A model generated the notes under the pieces. It was not told where the DNA came from. It searched no databases and saw nothing but the letters and a program-made list of their open reading frames with translations. The position numbers and the translations under genes are program-made. 64,000 bases of DNA, taken from contig JAOTOM010005144.1 in NCBI GenBank assembly GCA_034440615.1, positions 483,501 to 547,500 of the forward strand, written 5' to 3'. Positions 33,201 to 43,146 of this stretch are shown here, piece after piece. The stretch's first letter is position 1. Each line of letters opens with the position of its first letter. Source of the DNA: Ashinkailepas kermadecensis. Taxonomy: Eukaryota; Arthropoda; Thecostraca; Neolepadidae.

Positions 33201-35540
33201 CTTTACCCGAGTCAGAGAGATTTTGAAAGAAGAGATATGTCAGGTGATCAGGTCAAGGTGCCCTACTGGATACCTTGGAGAGGGATAATTTTAGTTCATA
33301 GGGGGTAAAGGGTGCGTTGTAGGGTTCGGTGTTGTCTGAGTCGAAGTGGCAAGTAGCAAGGGTGTCGCGAAGGAATACGGTGGTGTGCTGTGAGTATTGA
33401 GTGTTGGAAGATATGTCCGAGTAATAGGTGGCGAAGTGTTCCGCGACGGCTGTGGGCTCGGCTATGCGCTGCTGATTAATCGTCAGTTGTGGGAATGCGC
33501 GGTGTGGGGCTCTGCCATTCGAAAAGGAGCGAAGTTGGGTCCAGATTTGGGAGATGGGGGTGTAACGGTCAAAGGTGTTCGAGTAGAGTTGCCAGCTGTG
33601 TTTCTTGGCCGAAAGGATAGTTCGCTGACAACGTAGTTTTGCCTCGCGGGCTTCTACCATGTTTTGAAAGGTGAGGTTTTTCCGAAATTTGCGCTCAGCC
33701 CGCCGCCGTGAGGCGACGGCTCGTTTGCACTCGTCGTTCCACCACGGCACGGATTTACGTTCGGGTGGGCGACGAGTTTTGGGCCCGTACTTTTCTGCCG
33801 CGAGTAGTATGGTATTGAGCAGTGCCGAAATTGGGGGGTGAGACTGAGGTGGGATGAGATTATCAATTTCCTGGGAGAAAGATGGACATTTCGTTTTGCG
33901 AACGTTCCAGTTGGGCATAAATAAACGGTCTCTAGACTGGGCTGAGCGTTCGAGGGTGATGTGGATTGGAAAGTGATCACTTAACACGGGGTCGGGTTGA
34001 ACGTGTCAGGAGAAAAGGGGAGAGATAGAAGCCGAGGCTAGGGAGAGGTCAATGGCAGACGGGCGGTACGGGGCGATGTCTGTGTTGTGTGTGGGTGTTT
34101 GGTCGTTTAAAAAGACCATGTTGTGGGTATTGAGGAGTGTTTCAATATGGTGTCCACGCTGGGATGTGGTGTGACAACCCCATGCCTGGTGGTGAGCGTT
34201 GAGATCGCCCAGCACCAGACAGGGGTGTGGGAGAAGGCCAAAGAGAGTGGTTACAGAGGATAGAGATAGAGTATGCGTGGGAGGAAGATAGAGGGAAAGT
34301 ACAATAAGTTCTAGTTGTGCAATTTGAACGGATACTGCAATACAATTTAGGTCATTGGGAATTGAGATAGGGCGATGGAGAAGGGTGTTTGAGACGAATA
34401 AGGCTACCCCGCCGCCGCGGGATGTAGTGTTTCTGTTTTGGGAATAAAGAGTATAACCGAAGATGTTAAAATTATACGGATCATTGTCGCGCCATCTAGT
34501 CTCCTGAACGGCGGCAATCAATGGTTTATTTCTGATGATATATTCCTTGAATTCTGTACAATGGGATATGAGGGACCTCGTATTCCATTGGAGCAAGAAT
34601 TCAGTGGTGGGTGTCTGCATTAGTGATGTGTTGTGTGGTGATCACGCCCTCGCAGGCGTGTGTGTGGCGGGGAAGGCAAGGTGGAATCGTCTGTTTCGTA
34701 TGAAACGGACGATCCAGGTGAGGTGGTGGCCTGCTCTGGATCCTCGGGTGGTTCAGGGCACGGGGACCGGGAGCGATGGCGGGACTCCGGGGACTGAGAG
34801 GGGAGGTGGCGGCACTGAGAGGGTGGGGTGGACGAAGCCCTTGCCTTTGCTGGCGGGGCGGCCCGGTGGCGGAGGGGGGGGTCAGGCGACAGAGTGGCCC
34901 GCGGCTGGGCGCGTGGCCTGAGGCGGGACGGCCTGTTGGTGGTGAGGGTTCCGGGTGTCAGAGGGTCCGGCGACGGGGGCAGGGGGGCCCGCTAAGGGGG
35001 CCAGACGAGAGGCCAGGGGCAGGGGAGGAGAGGGTAGGCTGGGGTCGTGCGGTCCAGCCCGAGGGGGGCGAGAAGCCGCCTCGGCCGGGGTCGGCCACAG
35101 GGGGGCCGAGCGGGGCCGAGCCCACACCATCGGTGGTGTGGGTGGAGAGGAGACTCGGGCGGTGAGTCGGCGCTGCTGGCGTTCCTTGGCTTCGAGCCAT
35201 GCCGGGCACCTGGTGGATGAGGCTGGGTGGGGGCCCATGCAGGACGCGCATCGAGGGGCCTCGGAAGTACAGGTGTCTGTGGGGTGCCCCTCGGCACATC
35301 GCCCGCAGACCGGCTCTCTGGCGCGACAGGCCTTGCCCAAGTGGCCATACTTTTGGCAGAAGCCACAGCGGGACGGGGGCGGTGTCCATGGGCGGAGGGC
35401 GATGCGCAGATAGCCGGCCATTATGTAGGCGGGCGGGGTCTGGGTCCGGACTCCCAGTTTTAGCACCGGGCCGGGGCGGGGACGGCGGCCGAAGCGGGTT
35501 GTCTCACATACGCCCTGGCCAGGGCGCCGCGGGCTGGCGG
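30235..35540 (-). mobile_element. LINE B (I/jockey-like, with RNase H), nested
   Basis: Minus-strand non-LTR retrotransposon: partial gag (about 34880-35540), ORF2 (30882-34620), about 630 bp 3' UTR and a terminal A17 (T17 on the plus strand, 30235-30251). It is 5'-truncated within gag and sits inside LINE A. The order APE endonuclease, RT, RNase H, C-terminal CCHC fits the I group of LINEs. Confidence 0.85.
30882..34620 (-). pseudogene. LINE B ORF2: endonuclease, RT, RNase H
   Basis: ATG at 34620. Endonuclease 34620-33920: NTRSL, AVQETRW, LGDLNAHH, SDHFPI. Linker to 33253. RT begins near 33250; fingers and palm include DLTSAFNKVHSSAL, GVPQGSVLSPTLF and HADNLAIW; then thumb, RNase H with TDSRSS and WIPGHTGIPGNERVD (about 31470-31360), and a C-terminal CSTCH...THILLDC zinc knuckle. 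Damage: TGA at 34006 (expected Trp), TGA at 33253 (expected Gly in RAPGPDHL), frameshifts near 32905 and 31615, and the catalytic FADD motif changed to HADN. The protein would nick target DNA and copy the element RNA, but this copy cannot. Confidence 0.9.
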
Positions 35541-35838
35541 GCTGCTGTTGTCCGAAGTTGGCCGAGGTACTGCGTGTCATCTCGGCGTAAGACACCTTCG
35601 GATGGCTCTCCTCGCATGCCTCACAGGCTTGCCGAAAGGACAGATGTCGCGTATTTTTCAACGACAATCTCTTTTCCTTTATGTGCGCTGAGCATAATCG
35701 GTCATATGTTGTGTGTTGCACCTGTGCTCTACCACAGATCACACACCACAGATTCTGCGATTCGCACTTCTCATGAGTGATCTGCCGATCCACATCTGCC
35801 ATACGCAGGGCGTCCGTACCAAGCCGCAACAGTACCAA
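34882..35838 (-). pseudogene. Fused gag frame (LINE A gag end joined to LINE B gag)
   Basis: A 318-codon frame without a true ATG. The first third (CESQNLWCVICG, LSFRQACEACEESHPKVSYA) is the C-terminal part of one jockey-type gag, including the SFRQA...SYAEMTR segment that normally ends such proteins. From about 35520 a second gag starts in mid-domain: KLGVRTQTPPAYIMAGYLRI, then three CCHC knuckles (CGFCQKYGHLGKAC, CGRCAEGHPTDTC, CASCMGPHPASSTRC), then a Pro-rich tail. Two consecutive knuckle regions in one frame are not normal and mark the join of two elements. Confidence 0.75.
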
Positions 35839-36480
35839 GCTGCATGACTATGCCGTTGGCATCCGAAACACCTCGTCCGGTTCGGAACGAAGACTCGAAC
35901 TCTTACTCGTTTGCAGCCTACTTGCACTGTTGATGGCAGGTTAGTGGTGCTGAAAGTGAGGATGATGTTGTTAGTGGTATGAAGTTCCCTCTCCTTCGCA
36001 CCTTCATTCTCTGCACTTCTACCGCACCGTATTCCGTCAATCCATCAACTATTTCAGCCTCCGAGACATCCCTCAGAACACAACAGTTAGTCACCCCTTT
36101 GCAAATGTTCTTCGTATTGTGTAGCTGTACTTTTATTGGAATGACAATATATCGTGCCATCTGAGGTTCGCATGCCATAAATGAACCTGTCTATACCTAA
36201 AGTCCTCCTTGCGTCCTCTTCGTTTCGAAACTCCACCTATATCCCTTGGTCTCGTAATTTGTCACATCCTCGGTTAAGCTGGAACGGTGAGAGAGATGGT
36301 AGTGTCTTTTCTGTGTCATGGGTTTAAATATTAAAATGCGTAGCATGGAGTTCCTTGACGTCGAGGTCGTACTCGTGTGACCAAGGTACCGGTTTCTGCT
36401 AGGTGGATTGCCTGAGGAACATGCAGGGCGGTATGCCTCTGCCGGTGTCGAGTTGGTGGTACGAATTCCGCTGGGCAACC
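35560..36480 (-). pseudogene. LINE A gag (ORF1), broken
   Basis: Across shifted minus-strand frames: LPSLSPFQLN, VEFRNEEDARRTLGI (after a TAG), IPIKVQLHNTKNICKGV, LRDVSEAEIVDGL, VEVQRMKVRRRGNFIPL, RVRVFVPNRTRCFGCQRHSH. This is the RRM-like/pre-knuckle region and first zinc knuckle of jockey/R1-type gag proteins, which bind the element RNA. The frame is interrupted by at least one TAG (near 36233) and several frameshifts. It continues into the fused frame that follows. Confidence 0.8.
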
Positions 36481-36689
36481 CGGTGTTCTGGTCCCCTAGA
36501 TGCCCATGGCGAGTTTTTGTATTGAGCGATTACATGGAAGTGTCTTAGTTTCAGCTCCGCGGACGTCCCACCACACTGGGGCCCTACTGGGGGGGGGGCG
36601 GAACCCCACCACACAGGCGGACGCCTGTGCCCCGTGAACGGGAGGACGCCGGATGTCCGCGGTGCTATACGGACAGGCGGTGCCTTCGT

Positions 36690-37155
36690 ACGCCGGGTGA
36701 GATAGACGGCGGCGCTGGGTGAGATAGACTCACCCCCCGCCGGGTGAGATAGACTCACCCCCCGCCGGGTGAGATAGACTCACCCCCCGCCGGGTGAGAT
36801 AGACTCCCCCCCACCGGGTGAGATAGACTCACCACCCGCCGGGTGAGATAGACTCACCCCCGCCGGGTGAGATAGACTCACCACCCGCCGGGCGATATAG
36901 ACTCACCACCCGCCGGGTGAGATAGACTCACCCCGCCGGGTGAGATGGACTCACCCCCGCCGGGTGAGATAGACTCACCACCCGCCGGGTGAGATAGACT
37001 CACCACCCGCCGGGTGAGATAGACTCACCCCCGCCGGGTGAGATAGATTCACCCCCGCCGGGTGAGATAGATTCACCCCCGCCGGGTGAGATAGACTCAC
37101 CCCCCGCCGGGTGAGATAGACTCACCCCCCGCCGGGTGAGATAGACTCACCACCC
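36690..37155. repeat. 25-bp tandem array of mini-hairpins
   Basis: About 18 units of CGCCGGGTGAGATAGACTCA plus C4-6 (24-26 bp). Each unit contains GGGTGAG-ATAGA-CTCACCC, a 7-bp-arm hairpin that is kept in nearly every unit. Variation is mostly in the C-run length. It lies directly upstream (minus strand) of the LINE A gag, where some LINEs carry tandem promoter monomers. Confidence 0.95.
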
Positions 37156-37499
37156 CGACCGTATTTCAGCGCCGCCCTCCCCTTGACTCCGGTCGGCCGG
37201 GTCGGTAGGCACCTCGCCTAAGCCCAGGCTGTGGCCCGAGGAGACCTGCCACTTGGCCCGTATGGGGCCCTACGGGCCCGCCCGTCCAACCGGCATATCG
37301 GGACCAAAGAGGCGTGTTTGTCTCCCGTCACAACTAGCATCATGCAACGTGGGACCTCAACCTACAGGACTCCGTCAACCCGGGGGGACGGGCTGAGGGG
37401 GCGCAACTACCCGATAAAACTGAATTGGCGGGCATGACCGGGGAAGTTATCCTACCTGCTGATAATAGGGAGAATTGGTGTTGCAGGACCAGGTAGAGG
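37156..37499 (-). other. GC-rich segment, possible LINE A 5' leader
   Basis: GC-rich and free of repeats, between the hairpin array and the 3' end of another LINE. By position it could be the start of LINE A's 5' UTR on the minus strand. No open frame or promoter motif is convincing. Confidence 0.35.
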
Positions 37500-37800
37500 A
37501 TGATTGATTGATTATTTATATTTAGGGGCGCGCCGACTACAGGATCATTTGGCGCCCATATAGGTGGAGGACAAGGATGTTGAGATGGGAATGGCATGGA
37601 ATGGAATCGCAGGGATGGAAGGATGAGTAAGGCACTCCTAGTCTGGCTCCTCATCATTGGAGTAGTCCGCCGGATTACTGGGGCAGGAATCCTCCACCAC
37701 GGAAAGGTGGCTCCTCGTCGGGAGGGGGAGGCTCATGACAAACTCTCCGATCTTAAAGGTGTTTTGATGCCCTCCTCTGAAGCCACTGCCATTTTCTAAT
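37500..37800 (-). mobile_element. 3' end of another LINE, (AATC)n-tailed
   Basis: On the minus strand the sequence ends GGCGCGCCCCTAAATATAAA then TAATCAATCAATCA, a short tetranucleotide tail typical of the 3' ends of some non-LTR elements. Upstream sequence (ATTCCATGCCATTCCC, TGGGCGCCAAATGATCC) looks like 3' UTR. No RT coding sequence is left. Confidence 0.5.
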
Positions 37801-38149
37801 TGATTCAAACATAACCTTCAAAAATTATACACTCAAAGTGCAATTTGTTTGTCTCTTGTGAAAGCGCTAACTTAGTACGTACTCTGGCCGTACTCGTACG
37901 TACTCGTCCCAAGCGGGTTGAAAATTTCAACTATGTGATCAGAGGCCCTTTGGGGGAACAAAGTACTGGGTTAGCTGGCCTATATTCTTATATTTCACCA
38001 TAGCAACACAACAGCTGCAAGTCATCCACATGGGTGCAATTGCGTCAATTGGCTGCCATATTTGGTGATCTTCATTACTTCATTATTATAGAAACAAGGT
38101 GGATGAATGCACAACTTCATCTGAAACACACACAGCATTATTCAGATGC
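37801..38149. other. No gene recognised
   Basis: AT-rich DNA with a small GTACTCGTACGTACTCGT repeat at about 37875-37908. Confidence 0.5.
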
Positions 38150-38385
38150 AGGGATGGATTTAGTCTTTGTAACCTGGGATGTGGAGGAAAAGTTATGAGC
38201 AATCCATCTTGAATGATACTTTTCATCCTGTTAAGTAAAGAAAACTCCTTGTTGTTTTTGTGCAATTTTTACATGTTGTTAAATATCCATTGACATGCGG
38301 TTCTCACCAAACAGCATGATTAAACCATCCATTGGGAGTAAGATGTGGAAATATTCCACTGTCTTCAAGTTCATGAATTTGCATG
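38150..38385 (+). repeat. Dispersed repeat Y, copy 2
   Basis: GGATTTAGTCTTTGTAACC, GGGATGTGGAGGAAAAG and ACAGCATGATTAAACC match the copy at 24030-24310 in order and spacing. Confidence 0.6.
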
Positions 38386-40144
38386 GATGTCCACACTTAA
38401 TGAAGTAATATTTTTTTATCCCAAAATGAGAATTTTTGTCTCTTGTAATATAATGCCTTTTTAGGTACACAATTCCAGTAATCTATAATAAAGATGCATT
38501 ACCTGACACATTCATTCCATTTTCATACACTTTTTGCTGAAATCAGCTTTAAAAAATACAACTTTCATGGGGGACTCATCTCCATGGATCCAACCTTTTT
38601 CATCATATTTATGTTCTGGCCTCATTGAACCGACGCCATTCTACAAAAAAAATAAATCAGGGCACCATAATATTGAAGAGGATTATGTTCTGGATGATGA
38701 AAAATCTCAACCAGCTACTTTTTCTAGCCCTGCCCTCTGAGGTGTAATTCTGTCAAATGATGGCAAGTTTCATTAGCAATCCTGATTCCTAATATGGTGC
38801 TTATGCAAAAATGCACCATGGTGACGAAACAAAATTGTTTAATATGGACTGCACTTACCAAAAGATGAGTTTTTTTTCTGGTACATATTCTTGGATGTAG
38901 GTAATTTGAGTGAATCTGATCTTCATATCTTGATGAAGTCACTTATGTGATGTCAGGTTCATTCAAAACACCACCACATTCATCAGAAGATATTTTAACA
39001 ATTGTTTTTGGCAAGGACTCAGGTGCACTTCTTCATGTCCGCATTTGCTGACAAGTATTGGCAAGCTTGTGCTTTAAGGTGTTTTATAACTTTTAAAACA
39101 AATAATATGAAATGCCATGTTTACAAACATTACGATTATGTAGCCACTCATTGGTGCTGGATATGCTTACCTTTCACTCGGGGAGCAAAATATCACCAAT
39201 AAATGGTGAGGTAATAAATCACAAAAATATGGTAAGAAGAACAAAAAAACATAACTTAACCCAACCAAACACAGCCAAACCTTCCTTTTAAGGAAACAAA
39301 TACACAATTGGAACACATTTCAAAACAAAGCCATCACTTCCACGCCAAAACCTAGCCTAACCTGCTTTTGAAGGAAACAAATTTTAAAAATGGAAAAATG
39401 AACAAAAATCATCCAATTTTTTCCATTTAAAAGCCCAACCTAACCTAACCTAGCATAGCTTAACCTTTTTGATTGCTTAATGGAAGAAAAATGGATGCAA
39501 AAATTGTCTCGTAAACACCTTAAACCACAATAATACCCAAATATTGTTGAGGGTGGGTTAAGAATAGAAGTAGGAGTAGGAATTGGTATGAACATCATCA
39601 GCATATTGGTCTATTTGACATGGCTGGCCAAATTTTCGCTTAATCATAATTGTCTATGAGTAACAATGATGTGGTTACAGCAACAGAAGAAGATTGTGAT
39701 CTAGAAACAATAGGCAGAATGGTAATGCCCATCGATATAACAACCATGCAAATTTAAGCACTGCAACTAGATGCACTAAATCTGCACAGTCAGATTTCTA
39801 CCAGGATTTGGAGGATTTCCATCCGAGAAATGCGGAGTGGTGATCAACAGACATAGCAAGCATAGCATAATAACGACCTTGCTTGGCATGACATTGTTTG
39901 GAGGGACATCACAAGAAACATTAATTATCCTCTCCTATTTGGGCATTGATCTGCACCATCGTTCTCTTCTTCCTCCAACACTAAGGGACATCTTCACTCG
40001 CAAAAGCTGTCCTCTATGCTTCAACTTGTTTTACCTCTTCATGTCGCATAATTATCCTTTATAATTGCAGCTAGCATAGCCACACGTCACCTTTCTTAGT
40101 GGTGCAAAGGGGTCGACTTTCCCATCGTTCCAGTTGCTCCCAAG
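38386..40144. other. No gene recognised
   Basis: AT-rich. At 39240-39480 there are several AACCTAACC-type words, including three tandem CCTAA units (39438-39452), which match the arthropod telomere motif but are too short to mean much. Confidence 0.5.
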
Positions 40145-40200
40145 GGATAAAAATTCCCTTATGCACACCGACGCGTCTATATGCATAAGGGATTTTTATC
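40145..40200. repeat. Short strong hairpin
   Basis: GATAAAAATTCCCTTATGCA and TGCATAAGGGATTTTTATC form 19-20 bp arms with one bulged base around a 15-nt loop. It could be a small fold-back repeat or a precursor-miRNA-like stem; no evidence of expression. Confidence 0.7.
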
Positions 40201-40899
40201 ATAAAGTCGTGAAGACTTGATGATGGAAGCGAACCAACCCGTGGGCTAAGGCAATTTGAAGCCATTTAAACCATCAGTTATAGTTGTTCTCGATACCTGT
40301 AGAACGTCACAGAAAAGTATGCATCTAGGCGCGAATCCATGAATGAAAGTAGTACTATTGTGGGTATCTGTGATGATGTCGTTGACAAAATTGTATTAGT
40401 GTTAATTTGCTTTTCATGTCACGAATTATTACGCTAATTAAGGGCAAGCAGATGACCGTGACGCCCATGACGTCTTTGTTCAAGACCAAGTTCTCCTTGG
40501 TTCAGTAAGGTTGTTCGCTCCCAAATTGTGCCACACACAATTGTTCACTGCTGTCTCAGCTACATATCGCCGACGTCTATGCAAATTTAACATCGGCCGT
40601 CACCTGTGCCGCTGGTGTTTTTTTTTCAGCCAGTAGCTGTCTCAAAAGGAACGCCACCATTATATAAAATGTGCCGTCTGTCAATGTAAACTAGGTGAGA
40701 AATTGATCTTGGCATGATTACTTCCCCCAGAAATGTGTTTTAAAAGCTTGGGAAGATAAGACTAGTCAGTCCTTGCCTGTCTCATTAGAGCTTTCGGTGA
40801 TCCTTTGGCTGTCAACGACGTGCTTCGGCGTGTCGCCGGCTTTTCACCTCTGTGGAAGCCCTTCACGTTGGCAGAGCCAAGAGCCCTCAACATCTTCCT
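40201..40899. other. No gene recognised
   Basis: Mixed DNA; T8 run near 40620. No recognised feature. Confidence 0.5.
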
Positions 40900-41300
40900 G
40901 AAGGCACTCTCTGTTGACTCGGGACCCTCTTCATCGACCCGGTACTCTTGCCGTCTGTCCGGATCCCCTTCGTCGGTCCAGTGGCCTTACACGTCGGTCG
41001 GCCTGGATGGTCCCCTCCGACCCCCCACGGGGCTGCTCACTTCGACCCACCTGGCAACGCAACTATTCCAGGGGCCATTCATGTCGGTTCACGAGCACTT
41101 CACGTCGGTCCAGGAGCCCTTCACGTCGGATCAGGAGTCCTTCACGTCGCGTCGGCGCATAAGCCCATCACGTCGGCCCAAGGGCCCTTCATGTCGGTCC
41201 AGGGGCCATTCACCGTTGGCCCAGGGGTCCTTGTGGACCCTTCGGTCCCTCCAGGGGCGGGGAGCGGCTGCCCTTTCGCCCCCATGGCTACGCCACGTCA
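40900..41300. repeat. Degenerate minisatellite with TTCACGTCGGTCC core
   Basis: About 12 irregular units (27-36 bp) such as CCATTCATGTCGGTTCACG and CCCTTCACGTCGGATCAGG. The overlapping plus frames (up to 196 codons) are repeats of PFTSVQ/HVGPGA type and not a recognised protein. Confidence 0.8.
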
Positions 41301-42987
41301 GCACCACGCCAAACCAGAAATTTCCTCTCGATTTACGTGCCGAAGGTGGTCTCGATAATGTGTCTTTTTGCGGGGTGGGGATGGGGTGGGAGTGACCCCA
41401 CCTTCAGAAAATCCTGGTTGCACCTCTGATAGTCATACTGACGGATCCACACCATACAGTTCACCCATAGGCATTCACACCAAGAGTAAACAGACCCAGT
41501 TTTTTTACACATACTTCAACTTTCGAATAATACTAAACAAGATTTAAAATTTCCAACGATAAACGGCTCTGACTTATTCAACCCTTAGTTGATTCAGATG
41601 GTGTTATGAGTCTATTTTACTTTGTACGTCTGCTCAGTAGGTCCAAGAGCCAACAATGTTGACTTCCCCGTGTTCTGGTTAATTGCTTTTGTTTTGAAGC
41701 TCGTCCATGATCGTTGTGTGTGGCCTGACCAAGAATAAAAATTGCATAGCCTCATGCCCCGAGTAATACGAATACTAATAAGGACAACGATGTGGAACAT
41801 CGCGTTTATTTTGAGCAAGCAGCTATTAGCTGCTTAGTATTAGGCTTTACTGCAGCTGAAGCCATGAACTGCGAAGATAGAGACCTTGATTTATAAGGGC
41901 CGTGATCTTGCCTACAGATTTCAGGTAGGGTAGGGTCTGAGTCAGTGCCGGCAGAGTGAGTGCTTTTAAGTCCACGGATCATGGCGCATCTGGACGGTAG
42001 AGTAACCTTCCCCTTACGCTGAGTGATTGGTCAAAGGTCACAAAAAAGCAAAAGCTAGAATCAAGATTACGCAAGAACGGCAGGAGCAAGGCCCAACGAA
42101 GCCCAGATTCTTAATCTCTGTGCTTTTTGTCATATTTCGCATAGGTTTCTGAGTGCAGATGCTGAAGAACGTAAAGCGCAATACATTGTGCAATGTGGAC
42201 CTACAGAGAGAAGAAGACAGGCCTGCGTCTGTCCTGGCATTGCGATGGCTTCCGGTACTATTTTGAATAGCGACATTCCTCATCAAAGCACACGCCACGG
42301 GTTCAAGTGTGCGCCACGTCGTCATGGAACCACAAGTAACTCGTATCTGAGGATGTGATGTTTTAATGAAGATCATATGAAGCATAACAGACATTCTTAC
42401 TTGCAAGGGAGATGCGTGCAAATCCATCCAGCTGAGATATTTGTCGGCTTGTGCTTCCTGCAAATTGTAGTGCCTTGTCTAAATCAGCAAGTGACTTGCT
42501 TTGTTAGCAAAGGTGACAATCCTCATATCGATAGCACAGAAGACATGGTTTGGCAGTCTTGGAGAAATGAGCAATGACACGCAGCTGAATGAATATATAT
42601 TAACCATGTTAATTTCTGTATATCTTCCATTTATATCTACCTTTCTGTGGCCATCTGCCTACCAACTTTTGACATCAGCATGTTGTCAGCCGCATCATCC
42701 AAGCATTGTGTAACTTGACGGTTGTAATGTTCATTTCATAGTTAGGACACAATTTCACTGGCATTCGCCGTTTAACGAGACTAAAAATTAGGTAAAACCA
42801 GACCAATTGGTGTGTAGATGAGAGATATCATAAACATTCCCCAGTTACAGTAACAGCTTGCGGTAATTTATTAGCATTGAGTACGAATTATCGTAAGGCC
42901 GTTTTGCTTAGTAACATGCGCAGTCAATATCCTTTTTCTAAGCCTCCATATATCATTCATACTTTTTATCTTATTTCAAATCAAGCA
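41301..42987. other. No gene recognised
   Basis: No recognised coding domain. The minus frame 42038-42463 (141 codons) has no family signature. Confidence 0.5.
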
Positions 42988-43146
42988 ATCGTACCAAGCA
43001 ACCAAGCAACCAAGCAACAACCAAGCAACCAAGCAACCAAGCAACAACCAAGCAACAACCAAGCAACAACCAAGCAACAACCAAGCAACAACCGAACAAC
43101 CAAGCAACAACCAAGCAACCAACCAAGCAACCAAGCAACCAACAAC
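42988..43146. repeat. (AAGCAACC)n / (AAGCAACAACC)n microsatellite
   Basis: About 18 units alternating CAACCAAG and CAACAACCAAG. It adjoins the 5' side of the gag-only element. Confidence 0.95.

Noticed and set aside
39430..39455. Interstitial telomere repeat (CCTAA)3
   Set aside because: Three units in AAC-rich DNA are within chance expectation.
40805..41395. 196-codon frame
   Set aside because: Degenerate minisatellite; the peptide repeats with the DNA unit.
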